Of a stretch of 26,537 nucleotides of DNA, positions 1 through 7,274 are shown one piece after another. Location of the stretch: assembly GCA_036480335.1 (NCBI GenBank), contig JAZGGH010000061.1, forward strand, positions 1 to 26,537, read 5' to 3'. The notes under the pieces were generated by a model, which saw only the letters and a program-made list of their open reading frames with translations, did no database searches and was not told the origin of the DNA. How positions within the stretch are numbered: the stretch's first letter is position 1; every line of letters starts with the position of its first letter. Made by a program: the position numbers and the translations under genes. Source of the stretch: JAZGER01 sp036480335. GTDB lineage: Bacteria; Pseudomonadota; Gammaproteobacteria; DSM-19610.

Positions 1-261
1 TACCACGTTCAGATATAAGCTGGTGATTTTTAGTAGAATTCCAATTTATTGGCTTCATGCTTTAAAGTGTAGCACAGATGTGTGCCTATTGGCATCAATT
101 ATTTGTTTTTGAATTGGCTAACAGTGAATTAGACTGCTTACACCACTTTGCAATTCGTACTGCTTCTGTATTTGCTTATTTGCACGTAAGCGGTAAAGCA
201 CAATCATCATACATTTCCCTCCAGGCAAGGATGCCAGGTTATTTTGACAAGGAGGTCACTT
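1..261. other. Intergenic region upstream of integrase remnant
   Basis: I see no gene I can support here. An open frame of 63 codons (78-269, +) has no recognisable domain and no good ribosome binding site, and it overlaps the start of the integrase remnant in another frame. The stretch is AT-rich and ends in a strong Shine-Dalgarno sequence, GGAGGT at 251-256, which belongs to the remnant starting at 262. The promoter of that former gene probably lay here. Confidence 0.4.
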
Positions 262-540
262 ATGCCTGACCACTCCGGCAGCCCATCTGATGCATCATCG
301 ATCTTTTTTACTAACTAACTGAAATACCAGGAAAAACATTCTATCCTCGAGAAACAACGGCGATGGTATGTCAAACACATTGAGACGTTTATTAAGGCTC
401 AAAACGAAAACAAAATCAAGCCCCTTTCTGCAGTCGATATTACCGGTATTTTGATGCGATAGGCCGCCAAAATGGCTGGCAATTCTGGTGCTAATGAATG
501 CCATACGGATTAATTATTGAGAATTATTCGCATTGTCTTT
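262..540 (+). pseudogene. Decayed tyrosine recombinase/integrase, N-terminal fragment
   Basis: ATG at 262 follows GGAGGT at 251-256 with ideal spacing, so this was once a translated gene. The frame reads MPDHSGSPSDASS, then hits TAA at 316-318, then continues in frame with RRWYVKHIETFIKAQ and LSAVDITG. Near 446 the matching frame shifts to give YFDAIGRQNGWQFW, and near 484 it shifts again to give LVLMNAIRIN. The series W-Y-V-x3-E-x-F-I-K-A, D-I-T, IGRQNGWQFW and NAIRI resembles the SAM-like N-terminal segment of phage- or integron-integrase-like tyrosine recombinases; I recall the family, I did not search. One stop and two frameshifts make it non-functional. The catalytic domain with its R-H-R-Y residues is absent, because the intact L,D-transpeptidase gene starts at 578. 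Confidence 0.65.
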
Positions 541-577
541 GTGTCAGTAAGGCATACGGCTTGTTACAATTCCGCTC

Positions 578-1078
578 ATGCAAAAATCAACCAGCGATAT
601 CCCTGACATTAAAATTAACCTGTCCACTCAAACATTACATCTGATAAATCAGGGTAACAATAAAGACTACAGCATCTCCTCGGCAAAAAATGGTGTAGGC
701 GAATGTCAGGGCAGTGAGTGTACGCCACGCGGTGAGCATGTTATCCGTGCAATGATTGGGAAAGATGCTGCTGCGGGCGCTGTTTTTGTGGGGCGGCGGC
801 CAACGGGTGAGATTTATTCTCCGATGCTGGGTGAACAGTTTCCCGAGCGTGACTGGATATTGAGCCGTATTCTCTGGTTGTCTGGTGTTGAGCGGGGCTA
901 TAACCGGCTGGGCGATGTCGATACAATGCGCCGTTATATTTATATTCACGGTTGCCCGGATGAGTTGCCGATGGGGGTGCCGGGTTCGCATGGTTGTATT
1001 CGTATGCGCAATGCAGACATTATTGATCTTTTTGATCGGGTGCAGGCAGGTATGAAGGTACTGATTCATGAAAACTGA
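578..1078 (+). CDS. L,D-transpeptidase family protein (YkuD domain)
   Basis: This 166-residue protein is almost only a YkuD catalytic domain. The signature is near the C-terminus: His124 in YIHGCPDELP, then SHGCIRMRN with His138 and the catalytic-type Cys140. Enzymes of this family form or exchange peptidoglycan cross-links through an acyl-enzyme on that cysteine. Unlike typical periplasmic members there is no signal peptide, no membrane segment and no LysM domain, so its place of action is unclear; it may be cytosolic and act on recycled muropeptides, which is inference. The gene stops 3 bp before nagZ and is the first of a four-gene operon, which supports a cell-wall link. No clear Shine-Dalgarno precedes the ATG. 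Confidence 0.88.
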   Translation: MQKSTSDIPDIKINLSTQTLHLINQGNNKDYSISSAKNGVGECQGSECTPRGEHVIRAMIGKDAAAGAVFVGRRPTGEIYSPMLGEQFPERDWILSRILWLSGVERGYNRLGDVDTMRRYIYIHGCPDELPMGVPGSHGCIRMRNADIIDLFDRVQAGMKVLIHEN

Positions 1079-1081
1079 TCA

Positions 1082-2149
1082 ATGGGTTATCCGATGACGT
1101 TAGGTCCGGTTATGCTGGATGTGCAGGGTATGGAGCTGTCAGCAGAAGAGCGTGAGGTGCTGGCGCATCCTGCTGTCGGTGGTGTGATCCTGTTTTCCCG
1201 TAATTATGATTCGCCAGAACAGTTGCGTGCACTGATTGCTAGTGTGCATGCGGCGCGTAAACCGCCATTGCTGGTTGCTGTTGATCAGGAAGGCGGGCGG
1301 GTACAGCGTTTTCGTGATGGTTTTACGCATTTGCCGCCGACTGGGCAGTATGGGAAATGTTATGACAATACACCCGATCGAGCACGTGAAATTGCGCAGA
1401 CCTGTGGTTGGTTAATGGCTGCAGAATTATTGGTTAATGGTGTGGATTTCAGTTTTGCACCTGTGCTGGATATTGATCGCGGCATGTCGGGTGTTATTGG
1501 TGATCGGGCTTTTCATCAACAGCCTGATGTCATTGTTGAGCTGGCACTGGCTTTTCAGCGGGGTATGCATGAGGCGGGCATGGCCAGTGTGGGTAAACAT
1601 TTTCCCGGGCATGGGGCGGTGGTTCCAGATTCTCATCAACAGTTGCCGATTGATAAGCGTTCTTTCGACGAGATAGAGGCTGAGGATATGCAGCCTTTTA
1701 TACAGCTTATCAACAATGGCCTGACAGGCGTGATGGCGGCGCATATTATCTTTCCTGAGATTGACGCAAGCCCGGCCGGTTTCTCACATTTCTGGTTGAC
1801 GGATGTGCTGCGCGGACAACTGGGGTTTCAGGGTGCTATTTTTAGTGATGATCTGAGCATGGGTGGGGCGAGCTGGGCCGGGGATTTTACCGATCGTGCG
1901 TTAATGGCGCTGGAAGTTGGCTGCGATATGGTGCTGGTGTGTAATCACCCGCAGGAAGCTATCAAGGTAATCGAAGCACTGGAAAATTACCGTAATCCGG
2001 CATCTGCGATGCGCCTGCTGCGTTTTCATGCCGAAGGAAAATTGCGCGGTAAGCATGAGCATTTGCCTTACATGGCGGAATGGCGACATGCCGTTGAGCA
2101 ATTAAAGCAACTTGAAACCGAGCCCTGGCTCGATATGGATAAGGAGTAG
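1082..2149 (+). CDS. nagZ: beta-N-acetylhexosaminidase NagZ
   Basis: Cytosolic glycoside hydrolase family 3 enzyme that removes GlcNAc from GlcNAc-1,6-anhydroMurNAc-peptides during peptidoglycan recycling. Visible signatures: an N-terminal GPVMLDVQGMELSAEERE like the start of enterobacterial NagZ, KHFPGHG at residues 172-178, the catalytic DSH loop at 183-185, and SDDLSM at 255-260 holding the aspartate nucleophile. Length 355 is near the roughly 340 of the Escherichia coli enzyme. An in-frame ATG at 1094 (MTLGPVMLD) is a plausible alternative start that fits the family length better. It lies 3 bp after the L,D-transpeptidase gene and 2 bp before the phosphoribosyltransferase gene, so the three are co-transcribed. 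In bacteria with AmpR, NagZ products induce beta-lactamase; none is seen here. Confidence 0.96.
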   Translation: MGYPMTLGPVMLDVQGMELSAEEREVLAHPAVGGVILFSRNYDSPEQLRALIASVHAARKPPLLVAVDQEGGRVQRFRDGFTHLPPTGQYGKCYDNTPDRAREIAQTCGWLMAAELLVNGVDFSFAPVLDIDRGMSGVIGDRAFHQQPDVIVELALAFQRGMHEAGMASVGKHFPGHGAVVPDSHQQLPIDKRSFDEIEAEDMQPFIQLINNGLTGVMAAHIIFPEIDASPAGFSHFWLTDVLRGQLGFQGAIFSDDLSMGGASWAGDFTDRALMALEVGCDMVLVCNHPQEAIKVIEALENYRNPASAMRLLRFHAEGKLRGKHEHLPYMAEWRHAVEQLKQLETEPWLDMDKE

Positions 2150-2151
2150 GC

Positions 2152-2700
2152 ATGATCAGTTGTGAGCAGGCCGCTGCGGTGCTGGCAGAGGCAGATTGCC
2201 TCTATACGAGTGATGAAGTTGAAACGGCATTGCAGACCATGGCTGATGATATTACTGCCCGTCTGGCAGATGCTGATATGCTGTTTTTAAGTGTTATGAA
2301 TGGGGGTCTGGTACCTGCTGCCGGGTTGTTGAGTCGCTTGCAATTTCCTTTGCAACTGGATTATCTGCATGCAACGCGCTATCGCGGTGGGACTTCGGGC
2401 CAGTCACTCGACTGGTTGCATAAACCGGCTACGGCATTATCTGCACGAACGGTTCTGGTGGTGGACGATATTCTTGATGAAGGTATAACGCTGGCAGCGA
2501 TTCTGGAATATTGTCGGCAGCAGGGTGTTGCCGAGGTATACAGTGCTGTGCTGGTGCAGAAAAAACATGACCGTTGTTTGCATAATATGCAGGCGGATTT
2601 TACCGGACTGATGGTCGAGGATCGTTATGTGTTCGGCTGTGGTATGGATTATTATGGCTATCATCGAAACCTGACAGGTATTTATGCGGTTAAGGAGTAA
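2152..2700 (+). CDS. hpt: Hypoxanthine-guanine phosphoribosyltransferase
   Basis: Purine salvage enzyme converting hypoxanthine or guanine with PRPP to IMP or GMP in the cytosol. The 182-residue protein has the type I PRT fold signature, the PRPP-binding loop VLVVDDILDEGITL at about 101-114, preceded by the flexible-loop region with YRGGTSGQ near 77-84. The C-terminal part (DRYVFGCGMDYYGYHRN) matches the hypoxanthine/guanine-type family, where an aromatic residue stacks on the base. The exact base preference cannot be read from sequence. Its place directly before a methylthioinosine phosphorylase gene makes sense, since that enzyme yields hypoxanthine. The gap to nagZ is 2 bp, and the upstream AAGGAG supplies a ribosome binding site. 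Confidence 0.9.
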   Translation: MISCEQAAAVLAEADCLYTSDEVETALQTMADDITARLADADMLFLSVMNGGLVPAAGLLSRLQFPLQLDYLHATRYRGGTSGQSLDWLHKPATALSARTVLVVDDILDEGITLAAILEYCRQQGVAEVYSAVLVQKKHDRCLHNMQADFTGLMVEDRYVFGCGMDYYGYHRNLTGIYAVKE

Positions 2701-2709
2701 ACAGTAAAC

Positions 2710-3456
2710 ATGCCAGAACTTGCAATCATTGGCGGGACAGGACTGACAAAGCTGAAAAATCTGAAGATCAGTCAGCGCAAGGTGGCGCGCACACCTTTCG
2801 GGCAACCTTCGGCACCTTTTCATATTGGTGAATTCTGTGGTCAGCCGGATGTGGTTTTCCTCGCGCGGCACGGTAACGGGCATACCATTCCACCGCATAT
2901 GGTGAATTACCGAGCCAATATCTGGGCATTGCAGTCTATGGGTGTTTCAAAAATTATTTCGGTGGCGGCGGTTGGCGGCATTCGTCAGGATATGACGCCT
3001 GCGCAACTGGCTATTCCCAACCAGATTATTGATTACACCTGGTCACGTCAGCATACCTTTTATGAAAGTGATCTTTCTGAAGTGGTGCATATCGACTTTA
3101 CCGAGCCTTATTCGGAAACGCTTCGGCAGATACTGATTACGGCTTCGCGTTCGTTAGCACTCAACAGTATTGAGCAATGTGTTTACGGCGCCACACAGGG
3201 GCCACGCCTGGAAACGGCGGCTGAAATTGATCGCATGGAACGCGATGGTTGTGACATTGTGGGAATGACAGGGATGCCGGAAGCCGCCCTGGCACGTGAA
3301 GCGGGTTTGAGTTATGCGCATTGTGCCGTGATTGCAAATGCAGCAGCGGGGCGTGCTTCCGGTGGCATCAGTATGAAAGATATTGAGCGTAACCTGGAAA
3401 CCGGGATGGTCGATGTCAGGCGTTTGCTGGAAGTGGCTATTGCGGAAATGCTGTAG
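2710..3456 (+). CDS. S-methyl-5'-thioinosine phosphorylase (PNP/MTAP family)
   Basis: Member of the trimeric purine nucleoside phosphorylase / methylthioadenosine phosphorylase family, 248 residues. It shows GGTGL at the N-terminus for phosphate binding, ARHGNGH, the PPHMVNYRANIWAL stretch, GATQGPRLETAAEI and VGMTGMPEA. At the purine-recognition position the sequence reads VIANAAAGR, with Asn where adenine-specific MTAPs have Asp; this favours a 6-oxopurine. Together with the neighbourhood of nagZ, as for the characterised Pseudomonas aeruginosa PA3004 enzyme, it points to methylthioinosine as substrate, giving hypoxanthine and methylthioribose-1-phosphate. The upstream phosphoribosyltransferase could then recycle hypoxanthine. 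It lies 9 bp after that gene and ends the operon. Ordinary purine nucleoside phosphorylase activity is the main alternative. Confidence 0.87.
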   Translation: MPELAIIGGTGLTKLKNLKISQRKVARTPFGQPSAPFHIGEFCGQPDVVFLARHGNGHTIPPHMVNYRANIWALQSMGVSKIISVAAVGGIRQDMTPAQLAIPNQIIDYTWSRQHTFYESDLSEVVHIDFTEPYSETLRQILITASRSLALNSIEQCVYGATQGPRLETAAEIDRMERDGCDIVGMTGMPEAALAREAGLSYAHCAVIANAAAGRASGGISMKDIERNLETGMVDVRRLLEVAIAEML

Positions 3457-3522
3457 GGCGGAACAAGCGTAGCGGTTCCACGCAGGTGTCAAAGAGCCAG
3501 CCTGGCTCAGTCTGCGTAGCCG
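3457..3522. terminator. Possible bidirectional terminator region between convergent genes
   Basis: The 66 bp between the convergent phosphorylase and csiV genes contain two short inverted repeats: GGAAC...GTTCC around 3465-3480, and a perfect 6-bp stem GAGCCA-GCC-TGGCTC at 3494-3508. Neither is followed by a clear T-run, so intrinsic termination is only a guess from position and structure. Confidence 0.35.
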
Positions 3523-4164
3523 CTATTCAAGCGGTGTAATGATGGCCAGCACACCCAGGTGTGGATGATCAAAATAATGCAGTTTGTTACTGCGCATGCG
3601 GCGGGATTCATGCAGGTGATAGCGACCAGAGGTTTGGCTGGGCATTGTCAGGCTGGTGGTCTGGTTTATGCCGGGATTGAAGCCGGTGTCCAGAGTGGCT
3701 GCAGGCTGAGATATCGGTTCAGCAAATGCGGCTTGTGTTCCGCCTGGCAAAAACAGATCCAGGTCCAGATGAAGGTAGCGACCAACACTGACTGTGGCTG
3801 TGCCACGGAGTTTTTCACCGCTGGATGACAGTTTCGCATTGCCTGGAAGTTTGATGGTTTTTGCTGAGTGTTTATCGCCAACGGTCTGTTGCCAGGCAGT
3901 GTGTAGTAACGGTCGGTAGTGGCGTGAGTTGGCAAAATAGGCGTTTTCCTTATTCAGCTGAAAGTCACTGTAGTTCACCCAGGTGACATTGCGGGTGCCT
4001 GCTACCGGGGCTTCAACCAGTGCCGATTCCCAGGCTTCATCGCTGGCGGATGTATCAAGGTTTTCGAATATCAGTAATTCAATCTGATAGTCAGTGGCCA
4101 GCGCCAGTTGGCTGGCGCTTAAGGCTGCAATTGTCAGGAGTCGAAATAACATTTTGTTAGTCAC
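3523..4164 (-). CDS. csiV: CsiV family periplasmic protein
   Basis: Exported protein of about 210 residues. An N-terminal signal peptide (MLFRLLTIAALSASQLALA, cut before TDYQIE) is followed by the family's opening YQIELLIFEN and closing LHYFDHPHLGVLAIITPLE, with RYLHLDLDLFLP in the middle. These match the CsiV family, known in Pseudomonas as a peptidoglycan-binding partner of a lytic transglycosylase; I infer the same class here. The longest frame starts with GTG at 4164, but ATG at 4152 gives a cleaner signal peptide and may be the true start; neither has a strong Shine-Dalgarno. It begins 18 bp after the fabI stop on the same strand, so the two are probably one transcript. Confidence 0.8.
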   Translation of the reverse strand: MTNKMLFRLLTIAALSASQLALATDYQIELLIFENLDTSASDEAWESALVEAPVAGTRNVTWVNYSDFQLNKENAYFANSRHYRPLLHTAWQQTVGDKHSAKTIKLPGNAKLSSSGEKLRGTATVSVGRYLHLDLDLFLPGGTQAAFAEPISQPAATLDTGFNPGINQTTSLTMPSQTSGRYHLHESRRMRSNKLHYFDHPHLGVLAIITPLE

Positions 4165-4182
4165 TTTGTTTGGTCGTTTTGG

Positions 4183-4971
4183 TTAGTCAACAAGGGGTGG
4201 CATACCAATAATATTATAACCGGCGTCAACATGGGTGACTTCGCCAGTGATGCCGGAAGCGAGATCAGAACATAGAAAAGCCGCAGCATTACCAACTTCT
4301 TCAATGCTGACATTTTTTCTCAAAGGCGCGGTTCTTTCCATCAGGTCGAGCATTTTTCTGAAGTTACTGATACCGGCGGCGGCAAGTGTTTTGATCGGGC
4401 CGGCTGAAATTGCATTGACACGAATACCATCCGGCCCCAGGCTTTGCGCCATATAGCGGACATTGGCTTCCAGGCTGGCTTTGGCAAGGCCCATAACATT
4501 ATAATTGGGCATGGCTTTTTCAGCGCCCAGATAGCTGAGCGTCAGTAAGGAGCCATCACGACCTTCCATCATGCGACAGCCTGCCTTGGCAAGTGCCGAA
4601 AAACTGTAGGAGCTGATTTCGTGGGCAATTCTGAAACCTTCGCGGCTGACGGAATCCAGATAGTCCCCTTCAAGTTCGACACGCGGTGCGAAGGCGACCG
4701 AGTGGATAATAATATCGAGATAATCCCAGTAATTGTCCAGATGGTCGAACACGGCCTCAATTTCTTTATCACTGGAAACATCGCAGGGCACCACGATTTC
4801 CGAATCAAAGGCGGCGCTGAATTTTTCAACCCGACCCTGTAGCTTTTCGTTCTGGTAGGTGAAGGCCAGTTCTGCACCTTCCCGATGCATCGCCTGGGCA
4901 ATGCCGTAGGCGATGGAGCGATTGCTGGCCAGGCCAACAATCAGGGCGCGTTTTCCAGTTAAAAATCCCAT
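4183..4971 (-). CDS. fabI: Enoyl-[acyl-carrier-protein] reductase (NADH) FabI
   Basis: Cytosolic enzyme that catalyses the last step of each fatty-acid elongation cycle, reducing trans-2-enoyl-ACP with NADH; it is the target of triclosan. The 262-residue sequence is collinear with Escherichia coli FabI. The N-terminal cofactor motif is GKRALIVGLASNRSIAYGIA, and the active site is LSYLGAEKAMPNYNVMGLAK with Tyr147, Tyr157 and Lys164 in the Y-x6-K arrangement. SAGPIKTLAA and FLCSDLASGITGE follow. A GAGG about 10 bp upstream supports the ATG at 4971. The gene is divergent from the ABC transporter operon, and csiV follows downstream. Confidence 0.97.
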   Translation of the reverse strand: MGFLTGKRALIVGLASNRSIAYGIAQAMHREGAELAFTYQNEKLQGRVEKFSAAFDSEIVVPCDVSSDKEIEAVFDHLDNYWDYLDIIIHSVAFAPRVELEGDYLDSVSREGFRIAHEISSYSFSALAKAGCRMMEGRDGSLLTLSYLGAEKAMPNYNVMGLAKASLEANVRYMAQSLGPDGIRVNAISAGPIKTLAAAGISNFRKMLDLMERTAPLRKNVSIEEVGNAAAFLCSDLASGITGEVTHVDAGYNIIGMPPLVD

Positions 4972-4985
4972 AATCTGACTGCCTC

Positions 4986-5040
4986 TGATTCAATTTATTG
5001 ATGGCTACGGTACCGGAAATTGATTCAGCGATCAATCAAT
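4986..5040. promoter_or_regulatory. Cluster of ATTGAT/ATCAAT dyads in divergent promoter region
   Basis: The divergent region between fabI and the solute-binding protein gene has several copies of ATTGAT or its complement. One perfect 7-bp dyad is ATTGATT at 5019-5025 with AATCAAT at 5034-5040. Another is ATTCAAT-TT-ATTGAT around 4988-5002. Such repeats could be operator half-sites for a dimeric regulator of one or both operons. No known consensus is recognised, and AT-rich chance dyads remain possible. Confidence 0.35.
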
Positions 5041-5076
5041 ACCCGTATGGCATGTGCTGGTGTAAAAATCTGGCGT

Positions 5077-5100
5077 TGACTCACCGGATTCACCTATAAT
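5077..5100 (+). promoter_or_regulatory. Candidate promoter -10 box close to the SBP start codon
   Basis: A perfect TATAAT lies at 5095-5100, only 7 bp before the ATG at 5108. TTGACT lies at 5076-5081, but just 13 bp separate the two, which is too short for a standard pair. If TATAAT is the -10 element, transcription would start at or next to the ATG, giving a leaderless mRNA; no Shine-Dalgarno is visible, which fits. Confidence 0.4.
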
Positions 5101-5107
5101 CGCTGGC

Positions 5108-7267
5108 ATGAATTTTCGATGGTTCCATTTATTGCTGTTGTCTGTTGTTCTGCTGGGTGGCTGTAACGGCCAGTCCTGGAACAGTCCTCATCCTGTGGCT
5201 GAAAAAGATGCGGATATTTTATATTCATCTTTTGCTGAGAGGCCGAAGCATCTTGATCCGGCACAATCCTACAGCTCGAATGAGGTGGTGTTTACCGGCC
5301 AGATTTATGAGCCGCCGTTGCAATACCATTATCTCAAGCGGCCTTATCAGCTTATTCCGTTAACCGCCACTAAGATGCCAGTACCGTTTTATCTGGATAT
5401 TGATGGGAATCTTTTGCCAGATACTGCCGCTGATAGTGCGATTACCTTCAGCGTTTATGATATTGAGATCAAACAGGGCATACGCTATCAACCGCATCCT
5501 GCTTTTGCCAAAAAGGCTGATGGGGCGTTACGCTATTTTCCATTGGCTGATAGCCAGCTCAATTCGATCAATACCTTGTCAGATTTTGCCGAAATCGGTA
5601 GCCGCGAACTGTTAGCATCCGATTATGTATATCAGGTTAAACGGCTGGCGCACCCTGATCTGCATTCACCCATTTATGGCATTATGGCAGAGTATATCGT
5701 TGGTCTTGAAGGCTATGCCGGGCGTTTGAAGGAGGTCAGAGAGGCGATGCCTGAAAATGCATTTCTGAATCTGGATGATTACCCGCTGGAAGGTGTCAGT
5801 GTCATTGACGATTATCATTATCGCATCAAACTGAAAGGTAAATACCCACAGTTTATTTACTGGTTGGCGATGCCATTTTTCGCCCCACTAGCACCAGAAG
5901 TCGATCAGTTTTACAGCCAGCCGGGGATGAAGGAAAAGAATCTGACCCTGGATTGGTATCCGGTCGGTACCGGGCCATATATGTTAACTGTGAATAATCC
6001 GAACCGGCAGATGGTGCTGGAAAGAAACCCCTTTTTTCATGATGAAACTTATCCACTTGACGGTGAAAAAGAGGATAAAGATAATGATTTACTGGCTGAT
6101 GCTGGAAAATTGTTGCCACAGATTGATAAGGTGGTTTATACCCTCGAAAAGGAAGCTATTCCCACGTGGAACAAGTTTCTGCAGGGATATTATGATGCAT
6201 CAGGTATCAGTTCTGACAGTTTTGATCAGGCTATCCAGATCGGTTCGTCGGGGGATATTTCATTGACAGAGGAAATGCAGGAGCGCGGCATTCGTTTGAG
6301 TACCGCCGTGCAGACTTCGATTTTCTATACCGGTTTCAATATGCTTGATCCGGTTGTTGGTGGCATGAGCGAAAAAGCCCGCCTGTTGCGGCAGGCGATT
6401 GCCATCGCTGTCGATTACGAAGAATACATTGCTATTTTTGCCAATGGTCGAGGCATTGCAGCGCAAAGTCCGCTGCCACCGGGTATTTTTGGGCACGGTA
6501 AGGGCAGGGATGCGATCAATGAGTATGTTTACGAGTGGGTCAATAACCAGCCAATAAGAAAGTCTATCGAAGTGGCGCGTGAACTGCTGGCCAAAGCCGG
6601 TTATCCGGATGGCCGTGATCGAGACAATGGTAAACCGCTGGTGCTGAATCTGGATACGACAGCCTCCGGGCCGGATGATAAGGCTCGGCTGGACTGGATC
6701 AGAAAGCAGTTTGCCAAACTGGATATTCAGTTGGTTATCCGCAGCACGGATTACAACCGTTTCCAGGACAAGATGACGCGTGGCACAGCGCAGATATTCC
6801 AGTGGGGCTGGAATGCGGATTATCCGGATCCGGAAAATTTTCTCTTCCTGCTGTATGGCAAGAATTCCAAGGTTGAGCATAATGGCGAGAATGCAGCCAA
6901 TTATCTGAATGAGGAATTTGATCGCCTGTTTGAGAAAATGAAAAACATGGATAATGGTCCGGCTCGACAGCAGGTGATCGACCAGATGGTAGAAATGCTG
7001 CGCCATGATAGTCCCTGGTTGTTTGGCTTTCATCCAAAACAGTTTTCCCTGTTTCATGATTGGGTCTTCAATACCAAACCGAATTTGATGGCAAATAACA
7101 CGCTCAAGTACCGGCGTATTGATCCGGAGTTACGGGCCAGTAAGAGAGATGCCTGGAATTCACCGGTTTTATGGCCGCTGAGTCTGGTGTTCCTATTAAT
7201 CGTTCTGTCGATATTGCCTGCTTATCTGGGCTATAAACGGCACGAACAGTCAAGCGAAGCGGGGTAG
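5108..7267 (+). CDS. ABC transporter substrate-binding protein, family 5, lipoprotein with C-terminal membrane anchor
   Basis: Large (719 residues) binding protein of the oligopeptide/nickel class (SBP_bac_5). The N-terminus is a lipoprotein signal, MNFRWFHLLLLSVVLLGGC, with lipobox LGGC and Cys19. The body has the family's features: FAERPKHLDPAQSYSSNE at the start of the mature domain, WYPVGTGPYML, the RNPFFHDE block, IDKVVYTLEKEAIPTWNKFLQG, and FQWGWNADYPDPENFLFLLYG. About 685-710 is a hydrophobic helix (WPLSLVFLLIVLSILPAYLGY) followed by KRHEQ. Usual family members are near 530 residues and carry no C-terminal membrane helix, so a double anchor is unusual. ATG 5108 is the only start in frame, because a stop lies at 5063. 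The permease gene follows 7 bp later. The substrate, probably a peptide, is not readable. Confidence 0.88.
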   Translation: MNFRWFHLLLLSVVLLGGCNGQSWNSPHPVAEKDADILYSSFAERPKHLDPAQSYSSNEVVFTGQIYEPPLQYHYLKRPYQLIPLTATKMPVPFYLDIDGNLLPDTAADSAITFSVYDIEIKQGIRYQPHPAFAKKADGALRYFPLADSQLNSINTLSDFAEIGSRELLASDYVYQVKRLAHPDLHSPIYGIMAEYIVGLEGYAGRLKEVREAMPENAFLNLDDYPLEGVSVIDDYHYRIKLKGKYPQFIYWLAMPFFAPLAPEVDQFYSQPGMKEKNLTLDWYPVGTGPYMLTVNNPNRQMVLERNPFFHDETYPLDGEKEDKDNDLLADAGKLLPQIDKVVYTLEKEAIPTWNKFLQGYYDASGISSDSFDQAIQIGSSGDISLTEEMQERGIRLSTAVQTSIFYTGFNMLDPVVGGMSEKARLLRQAIAIAVDYEEYIAIFANGRGIAAQSPLPPGIFGHGKGRDAINEYVYEWVNNQPIRKSIEVARELLAKAGYPDGRDRDNGKPLVLNLDTTASGPDDKARLDWIRKQFAKLDIQLVIRSTDYNRFQDKMTRGTAQIFQWGWNADYPDPENFLFLLYGKNSKVEHNGENAANYLNEEFDRLFEKMKNMDNGPARQQVIDQMVEMLRHDSPWLFGFHPKQFSLFHDWVFNTKPNLMANNTLKYRRIDPELRASKRDAWNSPVLWPLSLVFLLIVLSILPAYLGYKRHEQSSEAG

Positions 7268-7274
7268 TGGGCGA

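Noticed and set aside
78..269. 63-residue open frame upstream of the integrase remnant
   Set aside because: No domain, no ribosome binding site, and it overlaps the better-supported start at 262 in another frame.
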